DNA from: Cycas panzhihuaensis
Taxonomy: Eukaryota > Cycadophyta
NCBI GenBank assembly: GCA_023213395.1
Contig: CM041465.1
Coordinates: forward strand, 131,695,741 to 131,759,740
Reading direction: 5' to 3'
Length of the DNA stretch: 64,000 bases
Positions 14,511 through 25,149 of the stretch are shown here, one piece after another. Each line of letters opens with the position of its first letter. The first letter of the stretch is position 1. Made by a program: the position numbers and the translations under genes. The notes under the pieces were generated by a model. The model worked only from the letters and a program-made list of their open reading frames with translations. It did no database searches and had not been told where the DNA came from.

Positions 14511-15334
14511 ATGCTTGAGAAGAAAGACAGAAAAGCATTCATCATGATTCATGTTACATTGGATGAGGCTAATCTTCCTTCTCCATACCATTTTCTCATT
14601 CCTAAGATTGAAGATGGAAGTAGTGGTAAGGAAGGTTGGGATTTTTTAAGGGATGTATTTGAAGAAAGTGGTGAAGAGATAGAAGGAATGATTGAAAAGG
14701 GAATTAAGGTCGCTATGGTTATGGTACAGTATAATGAATAATGAAAATATCAACAACACTGATGAAACAACATGTTAAGATGAAGAATATATGAGTACTA
14801 ATGAAATTTCTACTAAATGTAAAGAAATGATGGTTAAATGTATTGATGAGACTACAACTTCTGATGAAGATGTTGAAAGTGATGAATCGATAAAGGTTTA
14901 TTTAGATGACACGATTATTTCAAGAGAAATTGAATGTGAATATAATGATCCCATAAAGGATGAGTCTTGTATTGATTCAAGTCTAAATGATGCTCCTACT
15001 TTGAGCATTGATTCAAGTTCAAAAAGTATACAAGTTGATCAAGAGCCTGGTCTAAAGATTCAAGAAATCATTGTTGTACATGGTGATCAAGAACTTATTT
15101 AGGATAATAATGATAAGCAAGTTATATTTGAAGATGGTTACTATTTCCCGGCTTCTAAGAATAGATACAGAGCGCTCGACTTAGGTAAGCGTAGGTATGT
15201 TTCTCATCTTATTGTTATTTTCTTTTGTGATGAGTATCTGCTTGCATGCTATGACTTCGTAGATGGTCATGTTATCATCTACATCTATCCAGCCTATGAC
15301 GATTATAGCAGGGGCATATTCGATGGAGTGTGAC
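14511..15334 (+). pseudogene. Unidentified acidic open frames next to a gypsy LTR
   Basis: Two open segments in different frames (14,511-14,741 and 14,791-15,102), the second continuing past a stop to about 15,330. The second is rich in Asp, Glu and Ser (TTSDEDVESDESIKVYLDD), and its continuation reads YYFPASKNRYRALDLGKRR and then an aromatic-rich stretch. It has no family that I recognise. Codon composition looks coding-like compared with the surrounding AT-rich DNA. It ends where the next gypsy LTR begins (15,329), so it may be a gene or gag-like ORF cut by that insertion. Confidence 0.35.
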
Positions 15335-17707
15335 ACCCTGGGTCGTGTCACTTCCCACATTCTGCCCTACTCACCTTAAGACCCACATGGTTCATATCAT
15401 GCTCTCCCGTGTGATAACCCACTGTCATTTGGTTGACTTATCGCACCTTTGAGTCCCATTGTTGCTTCCTGTGGCTCATTTATCTACTTGTCTACCCACA
15501 GGCGGTGGCCCTACCCCCTACCAGCCTCCTAGGTCACTGGTCCATAACCCAAGCTAGTTATTTGGGCCAGATTTGGCCTCTGGTCCCACATGGTAAATTT
15601 TAAGGTACCACGAGTTCTTTGCGGTCATGTCATGACTTATTTTTAAAAAGCTATAGTATGATTCGTATTTATTGTAGAATTGCCACGTGTCTCACAACTC
15701 AACTCACAGCCAGCCATGCCCTAATCACTTGATTAGGGTTGAGGTTGGGTATTTAAGTCTTATCCAACTCATTCTTATGATCTTTTTGGCTCATTTCAGA
15801 AGCATCAACAAGGAAAACGCCCTATTATCTGTTGTCTCCTGCTGCTCCACTATTGTTCTAGGACCTGCAACCACTCTCCAATGTCTAACTCTCCTTTGGC
15901 TCTACTGTGACATCTTCACAGCCCCTTGCATGCCTTGGAGAAGGCTTCCTTGAAGAGTTTCTAGGACTTCTTTTCCCAGGCAGCCATCAAGTAGTCTCAA
16001 GTGCAGGATTTTCCTTTAGCCATCTTAGTAGGGACTCCATACCTACTACTCCACAGCCTTTCTTCAGATTTCTCAACCTTTTCTCAACAGGTTTTAATAG
16101 AGCAAATGCCTCCCATCTTTTCCAAAGGTATTTATTGGTCTAAGGTCTCTCCTTTGTTAGTTTATGCCAAGTTTTGCATGTTTTACACTAGCTTGTCTTA
16201 TCTTGCTTTTGGAGGTTACTTCTTGCCTTTGTCTTGGATTATTTTTCCTCTATTGTTTAGGCCTCTCTTCCTATATTTCACACCTAGGATAGTGGCTAAA
16301 GAGGGTTGCATAAGGTTTGGGATAGAGCTGAGTGGATTCCACACCACCTCCACGCTCCCTAAGAGGCTCCTGCCCTCCAAACCTTCCTCTTTGTCCCTGT
16401 GCTACTCCTGGAGTAGGGCTAAGGGTTAGAAGCCTGTTTCTAGCCACTGAAATTAGCGTTTGCACCTGTTGCAATGCTGGTTTGTAGGCTTATATCTTCT
16501 ATCCGGGCAATGCATAAGCCCCAGCTACTTGTCCCTAGCTCAACCTTATTCTTAGCAACCCAGTTTGCTTCCCATAGCACTCCGATTTGTTGGGGATCTC
16601 TTTGAGATTCCTTGTACCTTTGTTGTCTCAATTTTTTAGCTCTTTGTACAGCCCTATCCTCGCTACCTTATGGCCTTTTAAGGAAAGGTAGGGTTGCTCT
16701 TTGCAGGAGGTAGGCCACTCTGAGGCTTACCAACTTATCCACCATTCATTTGGATAGTTTTTATCATAGTTTATTATTACAATCTTGTGGTTCATGAATG
16801 CTAACATATATGTATAGAGGCTTATGTTTGGTACATACATACATGTGTTGTTAGGATTCTACTTTGTATTGCTAGCACCCTCTCTCAAAAAAGGGATATT
16901 CTCACTTACTTGCAGGTACACGAAGGATGCAAAGGACTCATCTCTTTTCCTCTCTCTCGGGTAAGTGTATGTATTCATATTTATCAGGCGCTCATTTGTT
17001 GTTATTGCTGTCCTTTTTTCCTTTCTTGGCACTCTTGTGTCGCTTTCAGGGAAGGTAAGGAAGCCCCACACTTCACTCTACCATGACCCCTCTCTCTCAC
17101 CGTGCTTCATGGAGCGATCTTGGACACCTTGTGGGAACACCGCTTCAATCACGTCTCCATTCTGGGTATGTGCCTTCACTCCATTTTTATTCTCTTCCTT
17201 TGAAAAGTTCTTGCATGGTAGTAATTAGATCATTTAAAAGGAAAAAAGAAATCGATTCTTCTTTTGGTTTACATTCAGTTTAGCACCTTTGTACATCGCA
17301 CTTATTATAGGAAAAGGTTCTAGGAAGGCTTTTCTCCCAACCTTCTCGCTTTAGTTTGTGAGCTTTACCCTTGCTGTCTTAGCTTGCATTGGTTTTGCTC
17401 TGTTTGCTTGTGTGCCTTTGGCACCCACACCCTTCTTGATTTCTCTTCACATATCCCCTTAGTTTCCTCCACTTGTCCGAGCAACCAAGGGAGCTTCAAC
17501 CGAGGTTATTCACCTACTTGTTTCCCTCTTCTACGGGAACCCTTGAGGGTTTCTCTCCCTTCCCTTCCGACCATCCAAGGGTGGGAGGACCCTTCTTCAA
17601 GATCTATCCCGGCTACTCTTCTGCCTCCTCTTTTCCTAGTGGAAGTGGGGAACCACCATTTGGTAGCTAGGTACCATCCACAGATCCCGAACTCGTGCTC
17701 CAGCACA
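15329..17707 (+). mobile_element. Probable 5' LTR of the Tat-like element
   Basis: Begins with TGTGACACCCTGGGTCGTGTCAC, a typical plant gypsy LTR start, and ends before a primer-site-like sequence at 17,709. That gives about 2.4 kb, within the usual size for this lineage. Short ORFs inside (for example 16,001-16,429) have no recognisable domain. Boundaries are not proven because no 3' LTR is available. Confidence 0.5.
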
Positions 17708-17708
17708 C

Positions 17709-17726
17709 GGGGCGCCCTGCGTGGTC
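17709..17726 (+). other. Candidate primer-binding site of the Tat-like element
   Basis: GGGGCGCCCTGCGTGG resembles the TGGCGCC-type primer sites of Tat/Athila elements, with mismatches. It lies shortly after the CAGCACA that would end the LTR and before the gag frame. Assignment is tentative. Confidence 0.4.
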
Positions 17727-18079
17727 CTTGCTCGTAGGTTCTTGTCTACACCTGATAGTGCCATTGACCACTCTCATTATTCCTACTCAGTTAGGTAGCT
17801 ATCCCATAGATGCGCATCCACTGGTGACCATACTAGGCATCTACCAATAAGGGAGCTAGTCTCTGCTCTTTTCTGTTGGTATTACTACTTGTTTGTGGTT
17901 CATCCCACTTCAATTCCTTTATTGGGCAACCCCCAACGTGCGCTCTTTATCGCCCTTTCTTTCTCGTATAGTGGCAGTCAGCTTTGTATGCGATACTTTT
18001 CTCATCATTTATGTGGCTTACCCCCATTGTTAGAAGATCCCAAGTATCATCATCTTCCATTATCAAATTCTGATTCGAC

Positions 18080-20330
18080 CATGGAAGGATATCCTTTTGA
18101 TTGGGCCTACCACACCTTAGCCTCAGGAACTCATGAGCTTTCCTCTTCTATACCAGGATCTGCCCAGGAGGGTGATGATCCTATTTACTACCCGGGTGAC
18201 CAACATGACCCGCTTGATGCCCATCCTTCTACTCATGCGGTAGAAGGATCCTTTCCTCTTGAGATTTACCACTTAGTTAGTGATTCTTATGAGGAACGTC
18301 CTGAGGGATCTACTTCATTTGAGGTCCTGTCTACTTCTTACGATCATGTAGATATGCCTCCCGTCGACGTGGTTGAAGCTTTTAATGAGTGTCGTCGCGC
18401 TGCTCATTTTCAACCACATCCTAGATGGTTTGAAGATGCTTTCTGTGGGGGAGCCTCTTCCTCGTCTGCTCCTCCCTCACTTTCTTCATCCTCATTTGCT
18501 CCTCCTATAATAGCCAATCCTTTTGTGCCTACACATTCGTCCCATTCCATCTCTATTACTATTTTGGGGATGCATGTCGTACCTTCTATCCCTCGTTATG
18601 GTCCTAGTGCTTTGGGACCTTCCTACGGTATGTCCTTCCCTTAGTTGAAGGTTAGCATACCCTTTCCTAGCCAAACTAATGTGTCATCCCCCAATGTGGT
18701 GCATACTTTCTCTAGTAGGCCTGTCGGTCCTACTAACTCCTTAGCCACTAGTCATGTGGGACCCGCTCCTACATATTCCTAAAACCAACCTGTTGGTCCT
18801 TCCTTTTACATCCCCCCAAGTTACACTTCTCAACCTTGGGGAGGCGGTAAAGGAACCACCTCCCAGCTTATGGGGTGGGCCCGCTGCGCCCAGCTGGGAG
18901 CGCCCCACCTACGGGTAGCCCATGTAGGCAAACCCCAGTTTTGCACCCTCCTTTTCTGTCATCTAGCATAGTCCCTTTTGTCGTGTCTTTGCAAGGGAAC
19001 CTGACTCCTTCTCAAGGCACTTATCCTCAAGTCCCCTTCCAACAAGGGGTATTTTCTCAAGGAGGGATGGGTTTGCCACCCTCGTCCATTCCTTGCTTGC
19101 TACCCACTACCTCATTTATTGATCCTATGGTCCAGGCAAGGGCGCGTCCCTTCATGGACTATAGATCAACACCTCTATCTATTGAGGCATTAAGAACTAA
19201 TCTGTCGCCTCATCCTCCCAAAGTTCCTAGATTTGACGGAACTTCTTTGTAAGACCCAGCAGAACACATGCATAGTTTTTCTATGGCATGTATAGATTAC
19301 TGGGCTTACAACCATATTTTAAGGAAATTATTTCCACGATCTTTGCAGGGCGATGGCCTTAAGTGGTTTTATCGCCTCCCTACCCACTCTATCTTTTCAT
19401 TCCAGTAATTGGTAGACGAATTCATCAACTACTTTGATGTAGCTCGCCCATTTGAGAGCAGAATGAAATCTCTCCTATCACTCAAACAAGGTCACGATGA
19501 GATGAATCGTGACTTTGTGCAACAATTCCATGACCTTCTTCACTCCACTAAGGCCACGCTACCCAAGGAGTTGAAGAGAGACCTTTTCGTTAATGCAGTT
19601 CATCCCAAAGTACATGTGGAAGTCCTTAAAATGGGGGTGACCACATGTGACTCTATGATCACCAAGTGCTTAGCACTTGAGGCTATTGAGATCTAGGCCA
19701 GACTCAATAAGCCTCTTAAGCCCTCATAGTGACGTGAGGCACCACCTCCAACTAAGGATACTAAACCCTAACAATCCTCTAGGTCTTCTTCTCATCCAAC
19801 TAAGAAGACCTTAGACCCCCTCACATCTGCCATACATTTGTTTGAACGTATGATGAAGGAACTCAAGTTACAAGCCCCTTTATCCCTAACATCTAACAAA
19901 TAAATTCAACAACCAACCCAAGCTTCCCTCCCCAGGAATGGAAATGCCCAGTCCTCTCAAATGAGGAAGATAGATCCCTCGCTTGAGAAGAAGTGGTATT
20001 CCATTCATGGGAAGTACTTCCACGATGACTCATGTTGTAGGGCCCAGCATCCCAAGGATGCCCCTCGACGTGACTCATCCTCTAAATGGGCCTCAAGGCC
20101 TAATTTAGACCAACCAGTTCACAAGGATCTGTTCCCTAAATATAGGGAATGCGATTGTAACACTCAATCCAAGAATAATTGGAATCGAGGAAGATTGCTA
20201 AATTCCCATCCTTCCTGCGATAAAGGGAAGGGCACCTAGGATTCATCCTCTTCCTCCTATTCCCCTAACCATCACACCCCATCACCTTCACAGCCTCGAA
20301 ACAAGGGGAAGGAGGAGATCCAAATGATTG
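18080..20330 (+). pseudogene. Tat-like gypsy gag
   Basis: A likely start is the ATG at 18,080 (MEGYPFDWAYHTLASG), inside an open frame that begins at 17,889. The N-terminal half is Ser/Pro-rich. The capsid-like Retrotrans_gag domain lies at about 19,200-19,695: PKVPRFDGTS, DPAEHMHSF, LFPRSLQGDGLKWFYRLP, then FINYFDV and MNRDFVQQFHDLL. A zinc-knuckle-like segment, YSIHGKYFHDDSC, is near 19,996. Stops at about 19,249, 19,406 and 19,694 and frame changes break the frame; at the last two, Gln is the expected residue. Confidence 0.85.
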
Positions 20331-20749
20331 AGGCTACTTCTTCGTATGCCTTTACCTGGTCTCAAGCCGCCAAAGAAGCAGCCGGTGCTTCTTCCTCTAC
20401 TCCTTCTGATCCTCTTCCAGAGAACCCTTCTCTAGAAGTACCTCTCTTCCCCAAGGCCATTCCTGTGTGCCTAGGTTGTTACGATTTTCGAAGGGCACTT
20501 ACCCAACCTACCGCGAAGGGTAAGCCTTTCTCCATCGTGGACAAGCTTTATGCCATTGCAGTAGGAATGTCCTTGATGGATGTTTTAAGGAGTTGTTACG
20601 GCAATGCTCTCCTCTTGGAAACTTTAGGATCGAATGACACGCCTGTCCACACTTTGGGTGTCACCTAAAATCGTGAACCCATTATTTATTTTGATCCTAA
20701 GGACCTTCCTCCCACGTGTGAAAGGGAACGTCAGTGGAACTTCCCATTC

Positions 20750-21110
20750 ACTATTACCATCGATACACCTGATTGTACCCTGCGAAGGACTGTTATTGAC
20801 AACGGTTCTTCTGTGAATGCCATGCCCTTACGTGTTATGCAAGAGCTTGGTATTTCTGCCTTGGAACCAGTTCCATGGAAATGCCAAGGTTATGATAGTA
20901 GCGAGAAGACCCCATTGGGGTCTATCGCGATTTTGCTCACCCTCGAGGGCAAGTTTATCCTCATTGATGTTGTAGTCCTCAACGTTGACGTTGACTACAA
21001 CCTTCTCTTAGGTCGACCATGGCTTGACCAGATGGGAGTCATGTGTTCGACTCTTTGGGGACAACTTAAATTCATCCATGATGGAAGAATGAGGGTTATT
21101 CCCCACGAAT
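20750..21110 (+). pseudogene. Tat-like aspartic protease
   Basis: One open frame encodes VIDNGSSVNAMPLRVMQELGI, the active-site region in the D-x-G-S form common in this lineage, then GKFILIDVVVLNVDVDYN and LLLGRPWLDQMGVMCSTL, the flap-side and C-terminal parts. It would process the polyprotein. This is the best preserved domain of the element; the open frame runs from 20,813 to 21,568 and includes a Ser-rich linker after the protease. Confidence 0.88.
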
Positions 21111-21568
21111 GCCTACTTGCTAAACAAACCCATCCTGTTAATCAGGCAAGCCAAGGACCTTATACTCATGCCTCGACACTCCATTGGTATACCCAATCTA
21201 TCGAAGAAGATCTCGTATCTTCTTTTCCTAGTCTCATGCGTTTTGCTCCTATTGGCGTTGGGAGCTATGGGTACCTTACCTCGTTTAGTGATAATGAGTC
21301 ACATGACGAGGACGAGGGTTGTCTCCACCCCGTTTCCTTCCTCCGCATTAATAGCTCACACCCGTCCCATTCTAGATCTCCATCTAGAACCACTCTCATT
21401 AGTGAGACTAGCCACTCCTATGTGTCGCATGTCATTGCTCGTGTTGACTCGTTTGTCATCAGTTCTTCCCCTTCATCACCCTTCGTAAGTGATGGCTTCA
21501 AAGCGCCTGCTCCTCCCGGGGAGCCCCCTTTTGACTCTCTCTTAGCGTCTTATGAGAAAGACGGGTAA

Positions 21569-21925
21569 CCCGACGACCATCATAGTCTCGTTGCCTCCAC
21601 TTCTTCTAGTACTTCATCTATTCAGAGTAAGGTCATCCATGGGGTAGATTACTTCGAAGATGATGAAGCCTTGCTCGAACACCTAGTGGGTTTTATGCCT
21701 AACTTGTCTTCTGGTCACCACAAGCTTGGCCACCAGAAGATCCTTGCGATTGGGTCCACACTTGACCCAATCCGTCCCTATTCCATCTCCTCTCGTTGAC
21801 CTTGCTCCCTCCACTTCGAGGAGGGGAATGCCATGTGCATGGGGGCAACCCAAGACATAGTCTTGGCTTCTGGCAAGGTCACTAAGATTGGGATGGAATG
21901 TTCTCCTGATGAGGTAAGGGAGTAC
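21569..21925 (+). pseudogene. Linker between protease and RT
   Basis: A low-complexity, Ser/Pro-rich polyprotein linker with stops, leading into the RT approach sequence. It contains no recognised domain. Confidence 0.5.
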
Positions 21926-22620
21926 TCCCTTTTGTTCTAGGAGTTTTAGGATATTTTTGCATGGGATTAAACTGACATGAAGGGAATTGACCCCTCAATT
22001 ATCACCCATAATCTTACCACTATCCCTGGCGCTTGCCCTGTGCACCAGAAGTAGCGTCCTCTTCACCCGAAGCTCTCAGCTGCCTTTAAGATAGAGGTTG
22101 AAAAGCTCTTGGGCCTAGACTCATTACTTCCATTCATTACCCTAACTGGGTCTCCAACATTGTCCCCGTTGCTAAAAAGAATGGGGTCATCTGCATGTGC
22201 ATCGACTTCCACGATATTAACAATGCTTATCCTAAGGACAACTTTCCACTTCCCTTCATTGATCAAATCATTGATCAAACTACTGGATTCGAAGTCATGT
22301 CCTTAATGGATGGCTTCTCTAGTTACAACTAGATCTAGATTTCTCCTGAAGACTGCCACAAGATGGCCTTCACTGCACCATGGGGTACCTTTGCCTACAA
22401 GGTAATGCCCTTTGGCCTTTAAAATGTAGGTGCTACTTATCAAAGAGTGATGCATTTCATCTTCCATGACCTTATTGATAATACATTGGAGGTCTTCATG
22501 GATGACATGATGGGTCTCTCACATTCTTACGATGCTGCAATTATCATATTAGCTAAACACGCTCAAGTGTATATTTGCGGTTATTGAGGCAAACTCCTTG
22601 GATTTCTTGTGTCCAAGCAA
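21926..22620 (+). pseudogene. Tat-like reverse transcriptase
   Basis: The domain starts near EF-DIFAW and TDMKGIDPSI and continues with HYPNWVSNIVPVAKKNG, IDFHDINNAYPKDNFPLPFID, SLMDGFSSYN, CHKMAFTAPWGTFAYKVMPFGL, VGATYQRVM and VFMDDMM (about 22,491-22,511). Both catalytic Asp residues of the last box are kept. There is a frameshift near 22,118, and stops at 21,938, 21,947, 22,052, 22,330, 22,336 and 22,420. Several of these replace a Gln conserved in the family. The GATYQR wording favours the Tat side of the Tat/Athila branch. Confidence 0.92.
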
Positions 22621-22749
22621 GGAATCCGATTGATCTGATAAGGTCAGGGTAATCCTTGACCTGTCGTCTCCTAGAACCTAACGATAAATCAAGTTGTTTC
22701 TAGGTAGGCTTGGTTTTCTCAGGTGCTTCTTGGCGAGACTTCACGTGGC

Positions 22750-23330
22750 GCTAAACCCTACGAACCTATTGAAGGGAGCTCGTTTTGTTTGGTGCGACAA
22801 GACTGGCAGCCTTCAAAGGATTTAAGGAAGCGCTCACTTCCGCTCCTACATTAGCGTCCCCTCGTTTCGATAGGCCCTTCGTTCTGTATACCTCAGTGAC
22901 TGATGAGTCCTTGTGCGCTATGTTAGCTCAGAAGGATGACTCAGGAGTCGAGAGGGCTATTTATTTTATCAGTCGCACTCTCGTGGCTACTAAACTTAAC
23001 TACTCTCTCTGAGGAGGGTGTCTCTCATTAGTCCATGCGACCGAGTTTAGGCACTACTTGCTTGGTAATACCACCAAGGTGATTATTCAATCCCGATCCT
23101 TGCGATCCTTGCTTACTTATTCAGATTTGATGGGTAGGGTTGGTTGTTGGGCTATCCTACTCCAAGAATTTGACCTTCATATCGTTAACCAGAAATCAAA
23201 GAAGGGAATGGTGGTGGCTGAGCAGCTTGTAGATACCCCTATTCTTAACTCCTTTGATACTCTTGTCGATGATTCCCTCCCTGATGAGTCCATCTTGATG
23301 ATTCAGGATGTCTCTCCTCATCCACTCATC
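22750..23330 (+). pseudogene. Tat-like RNase H
   Basis: Reads AFKGFKEALTSAPTLASP, PFVLYTSVTDESLCAMLAQ, ERAIYFISRTLV, LVHATEFRHYLLGN, then LMGRVGCWAILLQEFD, the full order of a gypsy RNase H and its connection. One stop (23,010) separates two open segments. VVAEQLVDTPI marks the end, and the frame continues to a DNGWYGDIVWYL segment that leads towards integrase. No additional archaeal-type RNase H was noticed, which is unusual for Tat proper. Confidence 0.9.
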
Positions 23331-23499
23331 GACAATGGGTGGTATGGCGATATAGTGTGGTATCTCATGCAACAATGATACCACCACGATCTTTAATAGT
23401 TAAGTTAAATCTCGCATCTAGACTTTTACTAGGTAATACTTCCTCATGGATGAAGTATTATACAAGAGGTTCTTGATGGGATCCTCCTCAGCTATGTCA

Positions 23500-24564
23500 C
23501 TCACCGAAGGTGACGAATACTCTACAAATGCCACCATGGTATTTGTGGGGGCCACTTTGGGGCCATCCATGGCTTAGAGGATCCTCCTGCATGGGTTACT
23601 TTTGTCCCTTTCAAGGATACCACGCTTTTTGCCTTGAGATGTCGTGATGTCAAGAACATGCAACATCCCCCATGTGCCTTAGGGGCCCTTCACCCTATTA
23701 TTTCTCCATGGCCTTTCCCTCAATGGGGGCTAGACCTCATAGGGGCTATCTCTCCACCTTCATTATCAAGACAAGTTTATCTTGGCCGCCACGAATATTT
23801 TACTAAATGGGCGAGGCCATTCCCATAATTACTACTCCTAGTAAAGCAGTAGCTACATTCGTTTACTAGCACATCATTGCCATTTTGGATTAGGATGTCT
23901 TAATCAGCGATAATAGAACCCCTTTTATAAAGAGGAGATGGATGAGCTTTGTGAAATTCAAGATTTCTCATAAAACTTCTTCTCCTTACTACCCTCGAGC
24001 AAATGGTTAGGTAGAGTCATTCAATAAGACTCTCGTCGATATCCTAAAGAAAATTGTTGCTTTCGATCTCAAAGAAAGTGGCACCTTCACTTCTGTAAGC
24101 TTTGTGGGCTTACTGCATCTCTATCCGTTCCGCCATGGGAATGACCCCGTTCTCCCTGGTCTACGATACCAAGGCGGTACTCCCATTGGAGGTAGAGATT
24201 CCTTCCCTTACGAGTCTCTCTTCGATGTCTCATCGATGAGGAGTCGATCTGTCAGGCTCGCCTTCTGGACCTTGAAGTTTTGGATGAGAGATGTTTAGCC
24301 ACTTATCAGGCTAACCTGGCATCTAAAGCTCGCTCACAAAGGACCTACGATAAATATCTTCGTTCCTATCCTTTGTTTCTCAAGGACCACATCCTCAAAT
24401 TAGAATATCTTCATGATTGTTTGACCAAATTCAAACCTCGATGGGTTAGCCCTTTTGTCATTATCGAGACCCTCAGTAATGGTGCTTATAGGATTACCAC
24501 CCTGGAAGGTCTTGAGTTTGAGAAAGTTATTAATGGGAAATTTCTTAAGAAGTTTTACTTGTAA
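23500..24564 (+). pseudogene. Tat-like integrase
   Basis: The N-terminal zinc-binding part is recognisable near 23,522 (YKCHHGICGGHFGA) and 23,634 (RCRDVKNM, with the second Cys of the C-x2-C pair missing). The core shows QWGLDLIGAI near 23,725 (first Asp), ISDNRTPF near 23,903 (second Asp, codon 23,909) and VESFNKTL near 24,011 (Glu, codon 24,014). The second Asp and the Glu are in the same frame, 35 codons apart. A stop at 24,008 lies where Gln is usual. The C-terminus (24,280-24,564) reads FKPRWVSPFVIIE and GAYRITTLEG and ends KKFYL, without a chromodomain. Confidence 0.9.
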
Positions 24565-25140
24565 TCTATATCACTTCATCCACGCTCCGAAATGAGCCTA
24601 AACTACCATCTTAAGTTGTTTCCATTTCTCCCAGCCATGGGTGGAATATCAACTTAGGATGGCCTCTTATTTCTTCGGGTTCCTCCCATGGAACTCGTGT
24701 TCCCATATCCTTTTAGGATGCATGTCTTCCTATTTGGGTATCCCCCAATTTGGATGACGCTCTAGAGTATCGTTACTCCCCCCCCTCGCTTGGTATTTCC
24801 TTCGCATATCCTGCTAGGCTCCTCCATGGACGTACGTGTCGCTCTATCTCTAACCCCCCATGTGTCTATCACATCTACTCATGAGTGGTCATGTGTGCTC
24901 CTAATAGATATATGGCCATACATGGAAGGAAATACGTGCATCATATAACAAAGCATCTATAACATACATAACAAAACATACATGTCATTTGCCACATATG
25001 ATATACACATCATCTCATATCAAAATGGGGTACCAATTACCTTATCTATATATATATACATCAAAATCAGATGCCATGTCATACATATGGGAAGTTGGTG
25101 TCCTTACAGGGGGGTACAATCATATGATTCTATATATATG
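24565..25140. other. Spacer between integrase and antisense region
   Basis: No coding signal seen. It becomes AT-rich with short TATATA and ACATACA runs (24,900-25,080). In minus orientation it would lie downstream of the antisense coding region, so it could hold that region's terminator, but no clear signal was found. Confidence 0.5.
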
Positions 25141-25149
25141 ACCCCTTGG

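Noticed and set aside
15687-17737. Several 60-140-codon plus-strand frames
   Set aside because: They lie inside the probable LTR, overlap each other in different frames and show no domain.
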